Below are positions 26,739-35,401 of a stretch of DNA of 64,000 nucleotides, one piece after another. This DNA is from Agrococcus baldri. GTDB lineage: Bacteria; Actinomycetota; Actinomycetes; Actinomycetales; Microbacteriaceae. Below the pieces are notes generated by a model that worked only from the letters and a program-made list of their open reading frames with translations, had not been told where the DNA came from and searched no databases. The number at the start of each line of letters is the position of its first letter. Positions within the stretch are counted from its first letter, which is position 1. Where the stretch lies: contig BJUU01000007.1 in NCBI GenBank assembly GCA_007988785.1, forward strand, positions 56,474-120,473, in the 5' to 3' direction. The position numbers and the translations under genes were made by a program.

Positions 26739-28903
26739 GATCGCCTCCGTTTCTGGTTCGACGGACGCGAACTCGACTCATCGGAGCCCTCGGTAACCGT
26801 CGCAGTCTCGGGCTCGGGAGCGTGTGCGGTGGCGTCGCTCGGAGCCGCGTCGCCGCTGAAGCGTTCACGGTTGACACGGCGAATGATGTCGGCGTGGCCG
26901 GACTCGTTTGCGGGTGGCAGAGTGCGAGCAGCGAGCCAACCAGCGGGAGCGCCGCCTGCGACCAAGTTGGCGTAGATCTCGAAGGGCCCGAGGCTCTGGA
27001 AGTCTTCGGCGGTCAGCTTGGTGGTGGTGCGAGCCAGCGCGCGAGCATCGTTCGGGCTGGCCGCGAAGGTGATCTGATTTCGGGCGTTGAGCTCCAGTGC
27101 CAGAGCCATGCTGGCTGGTACCTGCGAGCGTCCTTGCAGCGCCAGGTGCCAAGCGACTCCATAAGAGCGGCTGGTCGCCAGCGCATCATCGATCGAGGTC
27201 GGCAAGTGCAGGTAGCGCTGGACTTCGTCGATGAAGACCATGCCGGGTCGCTGCATCGGATCCTGCTCTAGGGCACGCTCCTGGGTGGCTAGCCAGATCT
27301 CGGCCACGATGAGGCCACCCAGTAGCTGCGAGGCACCCGGCCCGAGCAGCGCATCGTTGAGCGGGACGAGAACGGCGTGCTCGCCACTGCGAAAGACATC
27401 GCGGAGCCGGAAGCGAGGTTGGGCCTGCCCGAGCACGGCGGCGACGTTGCGGCGCAGCACGTACTTGCGCAGTTTGTTGAGCGGGGCGGCGACCACGCTG
27501 GCGCGGTGCGCCGGGGTCATGCCGTTGAACGCCGCCCAATACTGGCCGAGCGTCTCATCGCTCTGCACTGAGCCGATCACCGAGCGGCGGTAGCCGTCAT
27601 CGGCCAGCAGCTTCGGCAGATCGAGCAGGGTGTGCGGCCGGCCACGTCGCTGTCCGTCTGCGACCAGCGTCAGCAGTCCGGCGTGGAGCAAGTCTTCGGT
27701 GCGTGGGCCCCAACCATCTTGGAAGACAGCCTTGAAGACTTCGAGGATGCCATCGACTACCGGACCAGGGTCGCGATCTCCGATGTCGAGCGGGTTGAAG
27801 CCCACCGGTTGGTCGTCGGCGGCGTCGACGATGACGATCCTTCCGGCAGCCGCCCTGGGTGCGCGGCTGACGATGTAGTCGACCAACTGGCGCTTCGGCT
27901 CGAGCAGCACCAGCGGTCGTTGATGCTGAATGTCGTCGAGCGCCAGCGTGGCCATCAGCAGGCTCTTGCCAGAGCCGGTGCCGCCGGTGATGGCCATGTG
28001 CTGGAGACGACCGGCAGGCGTGATGCCGATGGTTCGTTCCTGGCCCGGGGCAGTCGAGTTGGCGAGAATAGCGCCGCTGCTCTTGATCCCCTTCGGCGGC
28101 GGTAGCAAGCGGGGATGGCGCGGCGGTCTACCGGGCAGCTCTGCCTCGTCGACTGGCCAGGTCAGTAGCGGCGACAGCTGACTGGTCGTGAGCGTTAGCC
28201 GGGTATGACTCGTACGTGCCGCCTGCCAGTTGCGGGGTGAGTCGTTGACGAGATCAAGCCTGGTGCCAGGTGCCGCCAGCTGCTGGAAGGCTCCGAGCAG
28301 GTGTGCGCGCAGCCCGTCGCGGCGGGCGGGCACTGCCGCCGTTGCGCCGATCCGTACGGTGACGTCGATACGTGCCTGGCTGGCGTGGTCAGCCACGCGA
28401 TTGCGGACTTCCGACGGCGCATCTGCGACGCCGCGTAGCAGCAGGCCAATCAGCCCGGGCGGCGTCGGGTCGGCGATCTTCGGCGTGGTTCGATCTGGCC
28501 CACGCCCGTCGCCAAGCACCAATTGCACGGCGATGGTCTCGCCCTTCTGTCGCTGGCTCAGCACGCTATGAAGCGCGAACAAGGTCGCTTCGGCAGCATC
28601 GGTCGCTAGCGGCAAACCGGCTGGCCGTTGCCGCAGCATGGCGACGTGGTCGGGAGCGTCCGGACGGATTGAGCGAGCCAGCGTACTGTCACTGAGGTGC
28701 GCCGCGACGAGGCTCTTCAGGCCTGGCCGGCCGTCAGCCGTGCGCCCGATCAGGTGCATCAGACCGGCGTCAGTTGCCCAGGTCTCGAACACCACCGGGC
28801 GTGGGGCGTCAGGTGTCGCCAGGCGCTGGAGAAAGCGTTCGAGCATCGGCGTGCTGAGCTCGATACCGGGAAGCAGGCGGGTGAAGACGGGTTGGTCAGG
28901 CAT
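26735..28903 (-). CDS. Type IV coupling protein-like ATPase (VirD4/TraD/FtsK group)
   Basis: A 722-residue ATPase that would bring DNA to a transfer channel. It has Walker A GGTGSGKS near residue 306, a Walker B-like FIDEVQRYL near 558, and the TraM-recognition-type C-terminal block (SYGVAWHLALQGRSQVP, then ARALARTTTKL). No strong N-terminal membrane anchor is seen, unlike classical TraD. The N-terminal 290 residues are a conserved element-specific region. It is flanked by coupled small ORFs. With no recognisable relaxase or secretion system nearby, it probably depends on another element for the channel. Confidence 0.82.
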   Translation of the reverse strand: MPDQPVFTRLLPGIELSTPMLERFLQRLATPDAPRPVVFETWATDAGLMHLIGRTADGRPGLKSLVAAHLSDSTLARSIRPDAPDHVAMLRQRPAGLPLATDAAEATLFALHSVLSQRQKGETIAVQLVLGDGRGPDRTTPKIADPTPPGLIGLLLRGVADAPSEVRNRVADHASQARIDVTVRIGATAAVPARRDGLRAHLLGAFQQLAAPGTRLDLVNDSPRNWQAARTSHTRLTLTTSQLSPLLTWPVDEAELPGRPPRHPRLLPPPKGIKSSGAILANSTAPGQERTIGITPAGRLQHMAITGGTGSGKSLLMATLALDDIQHQRPLVLLEPKRQLVDYIVSRAPRAAAGRIVIVDAADDQPVGFNPLDIGDRDPGPVVDGILEVFKAVFQDGWGPRTEDLLHAGLLTLVADGQRRGRPHTLLDLPKLLADDGYRRSVIGSVQSDETLGQYWAAFNGMTPAHRASVVAAPLNKLRKYVLRRNVAAVLGQAQPRFRLRDVFRSGEHAVLVPLNDALLGPGASQLLGGLIVAEIWLATQERALEQDPMQRPGMVFIDEVQRYLHLPTSIDDALATSRSYGVAWHLALQGRSQVPASMALALELNARNQITFAASPNDARALARTTTKLTAEDFQSLGPFEIYANLVAGGAPAGWLAARTLPPANESGHADIIRRVNRERFSGDAAPSDATAHAPEPETATVTEGSDESSSRPSNQKRRRS

Positions 28904-29096
28904 GACTTGCCTCCTCGCGTTCTGGCTGCGAGGCGAACCCGTCCCTCATGGCCTCGGCCTCACGCCGGGCTTGCTCGAGCCCCATGAGCGTGAACGACCG
29001 GGCGAACTTCCGCCTGTCCTGCTGAATGTCCACGCGCTTGAACGCAGACACCTGGCGGTCTGCATGCTTGTAGTTGCGACGACGTGATGTCTTCAT
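28896..29096 (-). CDS. Small basic hypothetical protein upstream of the coupling ATPase
   Basis: 66 residues with many Arg and Lys at the N-terminus (MKTSRRRNYKHADRQ) and a helical C-terminus. It overlaps the ATPase start by eight bases. A palindromic promoter lies about 90 bases upstream. The function is unknown; a DNA-binding accessory role is possible from charge alone. Confidence 0.6.
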   Translation of the reverse strand: MKTSRRRNYKHADRQVSAFKRVDIQQDRRKFARSFTLMGLEQARREAEAMRDGFASQPEREEASHA

Positions 29097-29186
29097 GTGT
29101 CGTACTCCTTCCGGAGCGAGTCCGGATTACGTTCACATGCGGTCGATGACAGCCGTTCGGTATGCACCTCAGGGGTGAATGCGCTT

Positions 29187-29215
29187 GTTATGCGCCTTTC
29201 TTGACAAATTGTCAA
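29187..29215 (-). promoter_or_regulatory. Promoter with palindrome for the transfer genes
   Basis: On the minus strand TTGACA (29215-29210), a 17-base spacer and CATAAC (29192-29187) form a good promoter. The -35 is part of the perfect palindrome TTGACA-AAT-TGTCAA (29201-29215). Direct repeats of ATGCGCTTG at about 29179 and 29221 flank it. This suggests regulated transcription of the coupling-ATPase operon. Confidence 0.6.
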
Positions 29216-29268
29216 TACCCATGCGCTTGAACAGATCATTCGAACAGGTGTCAGGGGTGCGAGCGAGC

Positions 29269-29442
29269 TCACCATCGGGAGCTCCGCCAGCGGTATATCC
29301 AGATGGCAGCTACGGCGCCCAGGGCGATGACGCCGATCAGTACCAGCCAGCCCCAGATCTGGGCCAGCAGTTCGATCGCCAGGTACAGCAGCACAACGCC
29401 GAGCAGTGCAGCGAAGCAGAAGCTGAGGATGCGAGATGCCAT
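29269..29442 (-). CDS. Small two-helix membrane protein
   Basis: 57 residues starting at the ATG at 29442, which has AAGGAG nine bases upstream. Two hydrophobic helices (residues 4-25 and 30-49) fill most of it, ending in a basic WIYRWRSSRW tail. It lies between the methyltransferase and the transfer genes. No family is recognised. Confidence 0.65.
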   Translation of the reverse strand: MASRILSFCFAALLGVVLLYLAIELLAQIWGWLVLIGVIALGAVAAIWIYRWRSSRW

Positions 29443-29492
29443 GGTCGTGGGCTCCTTGTCGTGCTTGCTGGGGTCGGGGGAGAAGAACGACA

Positions 29493-30170
29493 TCACGCAT
29501 CACCCCCTCCTCGCTGTGGAGCCGTGTCAACCCGGCGTCGAACGGCCCGGTCGCTTGGCACCGGGTAGCCAGGCAGAATGAAGTCGCTGTCGATCTCGTT
29601 GCCCCAGACCGACCAGTCCGACCGTGAGTTCGGGCGTCGGCGAGCGAACAGCTCCGCGTAGGGGCCATCGAGGACGCGCTCGATGAGCGGGATCATCTCG
29701 TCGGGCTTGCGGGAGTGCTCGGTGCGCGGGAAGTGCAGCGTCGAGCGCTGGCCGCGGAACTTGAATGGTGCCTTGCCGCGCACGCCGTGCAGCAGCGTCT
29801 CGTGGCTCGACCGGAAGTAGTGGCCGAGGCCCATGTAGTACTTGTCCCAGGCGGCATGCGACTTGTAGTCGAAGCCCCAAGCTCTCATCACCTCGAGGCC
29901 AGCAGGCAGTGAGGCGCTGGTGACCCAGAGCAGCAGGGTCGCGTTGTCGTCGGAGAGTTCCTGGATGAGCGGGCCCATCGCCTTGATGCGCTCCGCAGTC
30001 ATCAGGTCGTAGTGCTGGATCGCACCCAGGCGGCCCTTCTGAGCGATGTCCCAGGGCGGGTCGGCGTACCAGGTCTTGAAGCGAGTCGTTGTGCCGAAGC
30101 GCTCCAGGCGCTCAGCGTCCGTTAGAGCGGCAGGCGCTGCTCCAGGCTGGGGGTGGGTGGTGTTGGGCAT
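29493..30170 (-). CDS. MT-A70 family DNA adenine methyltransferase
   Basis: A 225-residue N6-adenine methyltransferase of the MT-A70 fold. The catalytic motif DPPW is in WYADPPWDIAQKG, and the SAM-binding and target-binding blocks are NATLLLWVTSASLP and SSHETLLHGVRG. AGGAG precedes the ATG at 30170. No restriction partner is adjacent; in mobile elements such orphan enzymes usually protect DNA from host restriction or control transfer genes. The last 30 residues are Arg-rich. Confidence 0.86.
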   Translation of the reverse strand: MPNTTHPQPGAAPAALTDAERLERFGTTTRFKTWYADPPWDIAQKGRLGAIQHYDLMTAERIKAMGPLIQELSDDNATLLLWVTSASLPAGLEVMRAWGFDYKSHAAWDKYYMGLGHYFRSSHETLLHGVRGKAPFKFRGQRSTLHFPRTEHSRKPDEMIPLIERVLDGPYAELFARRRPNSRSDWSVWGNEIDSDFILPGYPVPSDRAVRRRVDTAPQRGGGDA

Positions 30171-30253
30171 GTCAATGAACTCCTCTCTCCGTCCGGCACA
30201 GCTGGCGACCAGGCAGTGACCGTCGGTTATGGGTGATGCGGCGGGAGTCGTCA

Positions 30254-30303
30254 ATGTTCCGTTCGGGCTTCGGGCGGAGCGAGTGGACGCCCGAACGGAA
30301 CAT
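30254..30303. repeat. Perfect 15-bp inverted repeat with 20-base loop
   Basis: ATGTTCCGTTCGGGC (30254-30268) is exactly inverted at 30289-30303. It lies in the 216-base gap upstream of the methyltransferase. It could be a terminator for the operon upstream or a protein-binding site; there is no T-run on either side. Confidence 0.7.
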
Positions 30304-30386
30304 CGGCGACTGAGGTCGGCGGACGGCATCAGTCCGGCCTGGCTCGATGTTGTGGAATGGTCAACGACGGTTAGCGATGAGCGCGG

Positions 30387-30692
30387 TTACTTGGCGTCCG
30401 GCAGTCGGCCGGTCGTCATGAAGTGGGCGCGGAGCATGCTTTCGCTGGCTTCGTCCCGCGACGCCGAGATGATCTCCGCCAGCTCCAAGATCTGCTTCTT
30501 GAGGTGGTTCGACTGCGCCTCGAGTCGCCGCTCCATGTGGGCACGTCGCCGCTTGACAAGCCAGGCTCTGATCGCTCCCGGCAGCCATTCGAGCAGGTAG
30601 ACCATCAGGACGATGGCCGCCCAGAGCGCGAACCAGATCGGGACTACTGCGAGGCCGAGGCCAAGATCGGCGCGGCTCCAGTCGAGTTCCAT
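30387..30692 (-). CDS. Small membrane-anchored coiled-coil protein
   Basis: 101 residues. One long hydrophobic helix (about residues 10-35, LGLGLAVVPIWFALWAAIVL) is followed by a basic, heptad-like helix (KRRRAHMERRLEAQSNHLKK). The ATG lies inside the upstream stop (TGATG). No family is recognised. It belongs to the first operon of the transfer module. Confidence 0.65.
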   Translation of the reverse strand: MELDWSRADLGLGLAVVPIWFALWAAIVLMVYLLEWLPGAIRAWLVKRRRAHMERRLEAQSNHLKKQILELAEIISASRDEASESMLRAHFMTTGRLPDAK

Positions 30693-30994
30693 CAGAGGTT
30701 CCCGATGCGGCGGCCCGCGTTGATCGCATACGAGGCGATGATCGACTCGTAGAACTGCGCCCCGCCCGGCGCGATCTTCATGTGCGCCTCGGCCTGAGCC
30801 ACGAGCGTGGCGACGTTGGTGAGTGCCATAGCGGTCAGGAAGGCCCGACCCTGTTCGGCCGTGGCTTCGATCTCGACACGCGATCCGATCTGCTCGACCT
30901 CGCGTCGGGTCTGGCGAGCCACGGCAGCATTGGGGCGGCGGCCCTCGGAGGTCGAGCCGAACAGGCCGCCTCCTACGGGTGTGAGTGCAGACAT
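30692..30994 (-). CDS. Hypothetical element protein
   Basis: 100 residues. The N-terminus is Gly/Pro-rich and the rest is helical (RREVEQIGSRVEIEATAEQ). AAAGGAAG precedes the ATG. It is the first gene of the minus-strand operon and is divergent from the hypothetical gene at 31259 across 264 bases. No domain is recognised. Confidence 0.65.
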   Translation of the reverse strand: MSALTPVGGGLFGSTSEGRRPNAAVARQTRREVEQIGSRVEIEATAEQGRAFLTAMALTNVATLVAQAEAHMKIAPGGAQFYESIIASYAINAGRRIGNL

Positions 30995-31070
30995 GACGAA
31001 CTTCCTTTCGGACAGCAGGTAGCGCCAATGAAGGCAGCCGCCTGACTGGGCTGCGACGAGATCCGGTTGC

Positions 31071-31082
31071 CAGTTGCAACTG
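31071..31082. promoter_or_regulatory. Palindrome in the divergent intergenic region
   Basis: CAGTTGCAACTG is a perfect 12-bp palindrome in the 264-base gap between divergent element genes. It is a candidate operator. The rest of the gap shows a TACTCT box near 31222 but no other clear signal. Confidence 0.35.
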
Positions 31083-31258
31083 AACGCTGTACGGAGAGCT
31101 GGCGATCTGTCGTGCTTCTAGCGTCATGCCGAAACGCGCAATCAAACACCCCCACAACACCCCCATGCACTCCGCAAGCTGCGCGCATACTGGCGGCGCT
31201 ATGAGGGGTAGCCCTGCCCGATACTCTGCGGGTAGTGCGCCCCGACAGGAGGTCGAAG

Positions 31259-32227
31259 ATGGAGCGAGACGTATCTCCTCAGATGCTGCTCAAGGACCTC
31301 GTTTCACTCCGTGGTCGCGACGGAATCAGCTACCGCGCCGTCGAGATGACGAGAGTTCTGCCCTGGATTCGGGTCGTGTCGTCGCTACTCCGCGACCAGG
31401 GCCGGTCCGAGCAGGAACGAAACGCGACGGCGCTCGAAGTTGTTAAGTGTGCCGCACAAAATGAGGCGCTTCTAGGCAAGTCGTACAGTCGCATCGTGAC
31501 CCATACCCTCAATATCGCCGGCGAAGACTCTGTTCTCAAGCAGCGGATGCGCGATCTCCTCGATGAGTTCAAAGTAGGTGAGAAGGCGTTAGCGAGGAAG
31601 GTTGATTATGCCTATGCTGAGCTCGCGATGCAATTGCTGGTAATGACAGAGTCTCCATGTGACTCATGGTCGGCGGCGGCAAGAGGGCTAGCGCTCGCCG
31701 AAGAAGAAGCCGCATTGCTCGTCCGTCTGGCCCAAATCCGGGTCGAGAGGGCTGGCGGGATTTGGGATGTTGAGCGAACTCTACAAAATCTAGAGCGTCA
31801 CGTGCCGATAGGGTTGCAGAGGTTCGATGGGCAGAATAATTCGGGCGGAAGCCCGATGCGAAGCATCCTATCGAAGATCATCGTAAGGCTTTATGGGCCG
31901 CGTGTGCGCTTTCCTGAACTTGACCCGCTCTTTAGCCCGAGGCTCTTGAGAAATCTTCTTAGAATGGAACCCGCCGAACTGTCACAGGAGTCGCGACGAC
32001 TTGCCACCCAGATGCGCGACGTGATGGCGCCATCGTTTATTTTTCTTGACGAGCGCGCTGTGAAGTACATCCCATGGCCCACGCAGGAATCGGATGTAAT
32101 TGCGATGGTGAATCGTGGCCTACTTCTTGCCGTTGAGATTGCGTTGGCGCTTGAAGAGAGCAACGAATGGTGGTTGCTGGACGATGTTGCGGATGGCGAG
32201 CGCTCGGGCACTGGGCGTCTTCCTTGA
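31259..32227 (+). CDS. Hypothetical protein of the element, no recognised domain
   Basis: 322 residues from the ATG at 31259, which follows AGGAGG. The sequence is helical with alternating charged and hydrophobic stretches (QSRRLATQMRDVMAP, VNRGLLLAVEIALALEE). No transmembrane segment or catalytic motif is apparent. Codon use is less GC-rich than in the host, pointing to recent acquisition. It is the first gene of the cargo side; a defence or regulatory role is possible but unsupported. Confidence 0.7.
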   Translation: MERDVSPQMLLKDLVSLRGRDGISYRAVEMTRVLPWIRVVSSLLRDQGRSEQERNATALEVVKCAAQNEALLGKSYSRIVTHTLNIAGEDSVLKQRMRDLLDEFKVGEKALARKVDYAYAELAMQLLVMTESPCDSWSAAARGLALAEEEAALLVRLAQIRVERAGGIWDVERTLQNLERHVPIGLQRFDGQNNSGGSPMRSILSKIIVRLYGPRVRFPELDPLFSPRLLRNLLRMEPAELSQESRRLATQMRDVMAPSFIFLDERAVKYIPWPTQESDVIAMVNRGLLLAVEIALALEESNEWWLLDDVADGERSGTGRLP

Positions 32228-32292
32228 TGACGAAGAGCAAGCATGGATGCGGCGCTCGCTTGCGCGCAGCTCGCCGGTCATCGACACCGCGG

Positions 32293-32673
32293 TCATTCGC
32301 CAGCGTCGGACTTGTCTAGGTCTCGTATGCGTTTAGATTCTTGACCGATCAGCTCCATGAGTCCCACGCTAATGAATGCGATGGAGACTACGCAAAGCAT
32401 CGCAGCGTTGAAATCGCGTGCAGTGAATAGGATGAGAATCGAGCTCGCTGGTGCAATAAGAATGTTCGCCCAGGAGAAGCGACTCAACACCCGCTGCTTG
32501 GCTTGCGCGGTAGCAGGTGACTCAAGCTTGTGCTTGAGATACTCTCTGGCAAGATGCAAAGACATGAATAGAAATATTGCGCCGAAGTAAAGAAATATCG
32601 TTAGGGCGATCGCGACGAATAGAGTGGATCCGGGTGGCAGATGCATATGCCCGAATTGTCGCATTTCAGACAC
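32293..32673 (-). CDS. Small multi-pass membrane protein
   Basis: 126 residues with three to four hydrophobic helices (residues 18-40, 68-84 and 88-108) and a charged C-terminus. It is encoded alone on the minus strand among plus-strand cargo and is the most AT-rich gene nearby. The family is not recognised. Its position between element modules would suit an immunity or effector role, but nothing in the sequence shows it. Confidence 0.6.
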   Translation of the reverse strand: MSEMRQFGHMHLPPGSTLFVAIALTIFLYFGAIFLFMSLHLAREYLKHKLESPATAQAKQRVLSRFSWANILIAPASSILILFTARDFNAAMLCVVSIAFISVGLMELIGQESKRIRDLDKSDAGE

Positions 32674-32834
32674 TCCAAGTCCAGGCTAGATTGCTGCGCA
32701 ATTTACAACAATTGCGAGCGGAATATTGACACTACGCACCATCAGCGCATAATCTCCCTCATTCCTCCGAGGTGTGCGGCCTTACAGAGGAACCATCCCG
32801 GGTTCGTCGGCCGCTTCCAAGGAGGAGGCTCACC

Positions 32835-33158
32835 ATGAGTGAGAGCACACCTGCCGCGGCAACCGCTGCGGCTTCCAGCCCGATACGCACCTTGGCCGTG
32901 CGCATCGTCGATGACCTGCGCGCGCAGCTGGACGTCATCGCCCAGCTCAACGACCGCAGTGTCACCGAAGAGATCCGTTTGGCTCTCGAGGCCTGGGTTC
33001 AGACCAGCAAGTCCGATCCCAAGGTGCTCGCCCGAGCTGAGACGGTCAGGGCTGAGATCGACCGCGAGGCCAAGACCAAGCAGTCTGCGATCGAGGCCAT
33101 CTTCGGAGGACCGGTGGGGAGCAAGCCTCCCCGCCAGACCAAGCAGGCACCCGCCTGA
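32835..33158 (+). CDS. Ribbon-helix-helix-like DNA-binding protein
   Basis: 107 residues. After an Ala/Ser-rich N-terminus, the block TLAVRIVDDLRAQLDVIAQL followed by RSVTEEIRLALEAWVQ has the strand-helix-helix pattern of Arc/MetJ-type proteins, as in antitoxins and relaxosome accessory factors. AAGGAGGAGG precedes the ATG at 32835. No toxin partner is adjacent, so a role in mobilization or regulation of the element is more likely than a toxin-antitoxin role. Confidence 0.68.
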   Translation: MSESTPAAATAAASSPIRTLAVRIVDDLRAQLDVIAQLNDRSVTEEIRLALEAWVQTSKSDPKVLARAETVRAEIDREAKTKQSAIEAIFGGPVGSKPPRQTKQAPA

Positions 33159-33296
33159 ACGGTGGTGGCTGGACCCGGGCTTGAGGGCCTTTCGCTCTCG
33201 CCTGGGCCAGCTGCCGCCCGACCAACCTCGTTGCCCCGCTGCGGCTTGCCAGGTGAACGATCGCGTTCGCCGGCCGCAAGAAGGTAAGGAGGAATC

Positions 33297-33896
33297 ATGA
33301 CTGCAGCGGTCTGGATTCAGGCTGACACCATCTGGTCGCCCAGCATCATCGAGGTCGATGAGCTGGCGGACTATCAGTCACTGGTCGATGGCTGGGTCGA
33401 AGCGCTTCAGGTGCCGAGTCTCGGCATCACGATCTTCGTCAATGAGGAAGGTCGGCTGCGGCGGCTGAAGTTCAACGCCAGGGCATCCCTGCTTTGGTGG
33501 CACCGAACGCCAGACGCCCGCTCCCAGATGATCTGCGGCGATGCCGTGATCGTCGGAGCACCTGACGCTAGCGGCAAGGCGACAGACGCACCGGGCGATC
33601 TCGTCACGATGCTCACCGAAGACGGCCTGTTCGCCGTTCTGGTGAAGATCCCGTACGAAGACCAGGGCGTGTACGTCGATCCGGTCACAGGCACGAGCAA
33701 CCACGTCGTACCCCTACCTCCGAGCATGGAGGGCTGGTATGTCTGTCAGGGAATGTACCCGGACTACTTCTCTGCAGCAGTCTGGGCGATGCTCATCGAG
33801 GAGCGATGGGCCGCCGTCGACGACACCAAAGTCGTGTCGGTCGCCGGGATGGAGCATTTGTTCCCGAGTTTCATGAAGCGCCGGTCGACAGACTGA
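33297..33896 (+). CDS. DUF3846 domain protein
   Basis: 199 residues. The N-terminal part (VDGWVEALQVPSLGITIFVNEEGRLRR in two runs, then GDAVIVGAP) matches DUF3846, a family common on actinobacterial mobile elements and phages and without assigned function. The C-terminal half is unrecognised. AAGGAGG precedes the ATG. It lies 138 bases after the ribbon-helix-helix gene; that gap shows no other gene. Confidence 0.72.
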   Translation: MTAAVWIQADTIWSPSIIEVDELADYQSLVDGWVEALQVPSLGITIFVNEEGRLRRLKFNARASLLWWHRTPDARSQMICGDAVIVGAPDASGKATDAPGDLVTMLTEDGLFAVLVKIPYEDQGVYVDPVTGTSNHVVPLPPSMEGWYVCQGMYPDYFSAAVWAMLIEERWAAVDDTKVVSVAGMEHLFPSFMKRRSTD

Positions 33897-34022
33897 CCGG
33901 CCATCCGGCGGCAGCCTCCTGGGATCGAGAGCTACGAGCTCTCCCAGGTGAACTGCCGCCTTCTTCAATGTGCCTGTGGATAGTCAAAACGGCACTCCGG
34001 CCAGGCTGGCTACTGTCGGCTT

Positions 34023-34181
34023 ATGGAAGACTTCCTCGATGAACTCGACCAACGTTGCCCAGAGTGCAACGTCTTGATCTACGACGAGCGGTGTCGCGGC
34101 TGCGGGCACATCATCGAGGCCAAGGTGCTGCACGTCCAAAAGCCTGACTTCGATGACCTACCAAGCATCGGTGGTTGGTAG
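34023..34181 (+). CDS. Small zinc-ribbon-like protein
   Basis: 52 residues with two Cys pairs, CPEC and CRGC followed by GH, spaced as in a zinc ribbon (LDQRCPECNVLIYDERCRGC). The rest is acidic. The ATG lies 48 bases before the next gene. It is short, but the paired cysteines and regular codon use argue that it is real. Confidence 0.55.
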   Translation: MEDFLDELDQRCPECNVLIYDERCRGCGHIIEAKVLHVQKPDFDDLPSIGGW

Positions 34182-34229
34182 CTCCCGATACGCTCGAGAG
34201 CAGGTGTCGGGCGTGGCCTGGAGGGTGTC

Positions 34230-35201
34230 GTGTCGGATAAGACCGTTGAACAGATAGCGGAGCAAGCCCGCGTCTCACGCCGACTCATCATGCGCATGCT
34301 GCTCGAGCAAGGCGTGGTGGTGCCTGCCTCTGGGGTGTTGCGACATCCACACGTTGTTTCACTTGAGCGGACACTACGGGAGGGCGACAACTGGTATCTG
34401 ACCCCGTCGCTGTCGGTCGCCGAGAGCCAACGGGCGGCCCAGATGATGAAGCACAGCCTTCCGGAGAAGCTGCCCGAACTCCTCCGCGGATTGGCGGCGC
34501 GCACAGGTGCTGGCGTCGTGGCGGATATCGCACGCGAAGTACTCGGAGACGCGGATCCGTTCTTCGTCTGGGGCGGTGATCGCACCGACACACCAGAACT
34601 TGTGGAGTCAGCCGACACCTTGGAGTTGTTCGACTTGCCAGCGCCTCGTGGCGTTGTTGCCTTTAGATCCATCCGTCGGTCTGGTGTTCCTGACGTGCAC
34701 GTGCTCTTCTGGCGCCACGGTCCCGAGTCGGTCTCTCTAGCGACTTTTGAGCTCTTTGCCGATCAGTCGCGTGCTGGCGAAGCTGAACAACTGGTTGTCC
34801 ATCGGGGTCGGTACCTGGAGCTTCTAGAGAACGATGACTGGCTGACGCATGATGGAGACCCGACGCTCCTGAAGTTCGCGATGCTGTGGCAGCCCGCGAC
34901 GGCGTTTGCACTTCCGGACGGCGCGTTCAGTACCTCGGCTGCGGCGTCGTCAGATGCCCCGCCCAGTGCCGACCTCGACTCGATCGGGCTCATACCCCTG
35001 ATGTCGACCCGCCGACCCGCCAGCTCAGTCCCTCGAGAGTGGCAACGCAAGACTACGAACCGCTGGATGGTCCGCGGGCATTGGCGCAATCAGTGGTATT
35101 CGAGCCTGCAAGAACACCGGCCGGTGTGGATAGAAGAGCATTCGGCGGGAGATATAACACAGGGATTGTTGCCACGGAGCCGTGTTTACGTATTGCCTTG
35201 A
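34230..35201 (+). CDS. Hypothetical protein with N-terminal HTH-like region
   Basis: 323 residues from a GTG start. The first 35 residues look like a helix-turn-helix (TVEQIAEQARVSRRLIMRML). The C-terminal 70 residues (NRWMVRGHWRNQWY, then EHRPVWIEEHSAGD) match a motif I associate with uncharacterised actinobacterial proteins. It lies upstream of the restriction operon and could regulate it or be an independent defence gene. No enzymatic motif is seen. Confidence 0.68.
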   Translation: MSDKTVEQIAEQARVSRRLIMRMLLEQGVVVPASGVLRHPHVVSLERTLREGDNWYLTPSLSVAESQRAAQMMKHSLPEKLPELLRGLAARTGAGVVADIAREVLGDADPFFVWGGDRTDTPELVESADTLELFDLPAPRGVVAFRSIRRSGVPDVHVLFWRHGPESVSLATFELFADQSRAGEAEQLVVHRGRYLELLENDDWLTHDGDPTLLKFAMLWQPATAFALPDGAFSTSAAASSDAPPSADLDSIGLIPLMSTRRPASSVPREWQRKTTNRWMVRGHWRNQWYSSLQEHRPVWIEEHSAGDITQGLLPRSRVYVLP

Positions 35202-35401
35202 CGCTAGTCTCTATTCACCATTCGGGCCAATTGTGCGATAATTGCGACAGATTGCAGTATCTGGTCAGAGCAGGACGCTCCCGGCTGCAGCCGCTCATCC
35301 CACCGCGAGCCGTATCGACGTTCTGTCGGTGCCCGCGGATACGGTGAGTCCAACCCCAGCAACACGTAACGCGCGCCTTGGCGCGAAGGAGACAGCATCA
35401 G
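35202..35401 (+). promoter_or_regulatory. Upstream region of the restriction-modification operon
   Basis: A 200-base gap with an AT-rich stretch around 35225-35265 (TTGTGCGATAATTGCGAC), the likely promoter zone of hsdM. A small hairpin CGCGCC-TT-GGCGCG (35372-35385) lies directly before the AAGGAG ribosome site and may limit translation. No ORF is supported here. Confidence 0.4.

Noticed and set aside
24386..30994. A complete conjugation system
   Set aside because: A coupling ATPase and a replication-relaxation protein are present, but no relaxase, VirB4-like ATPase or channel proteins were recognised.
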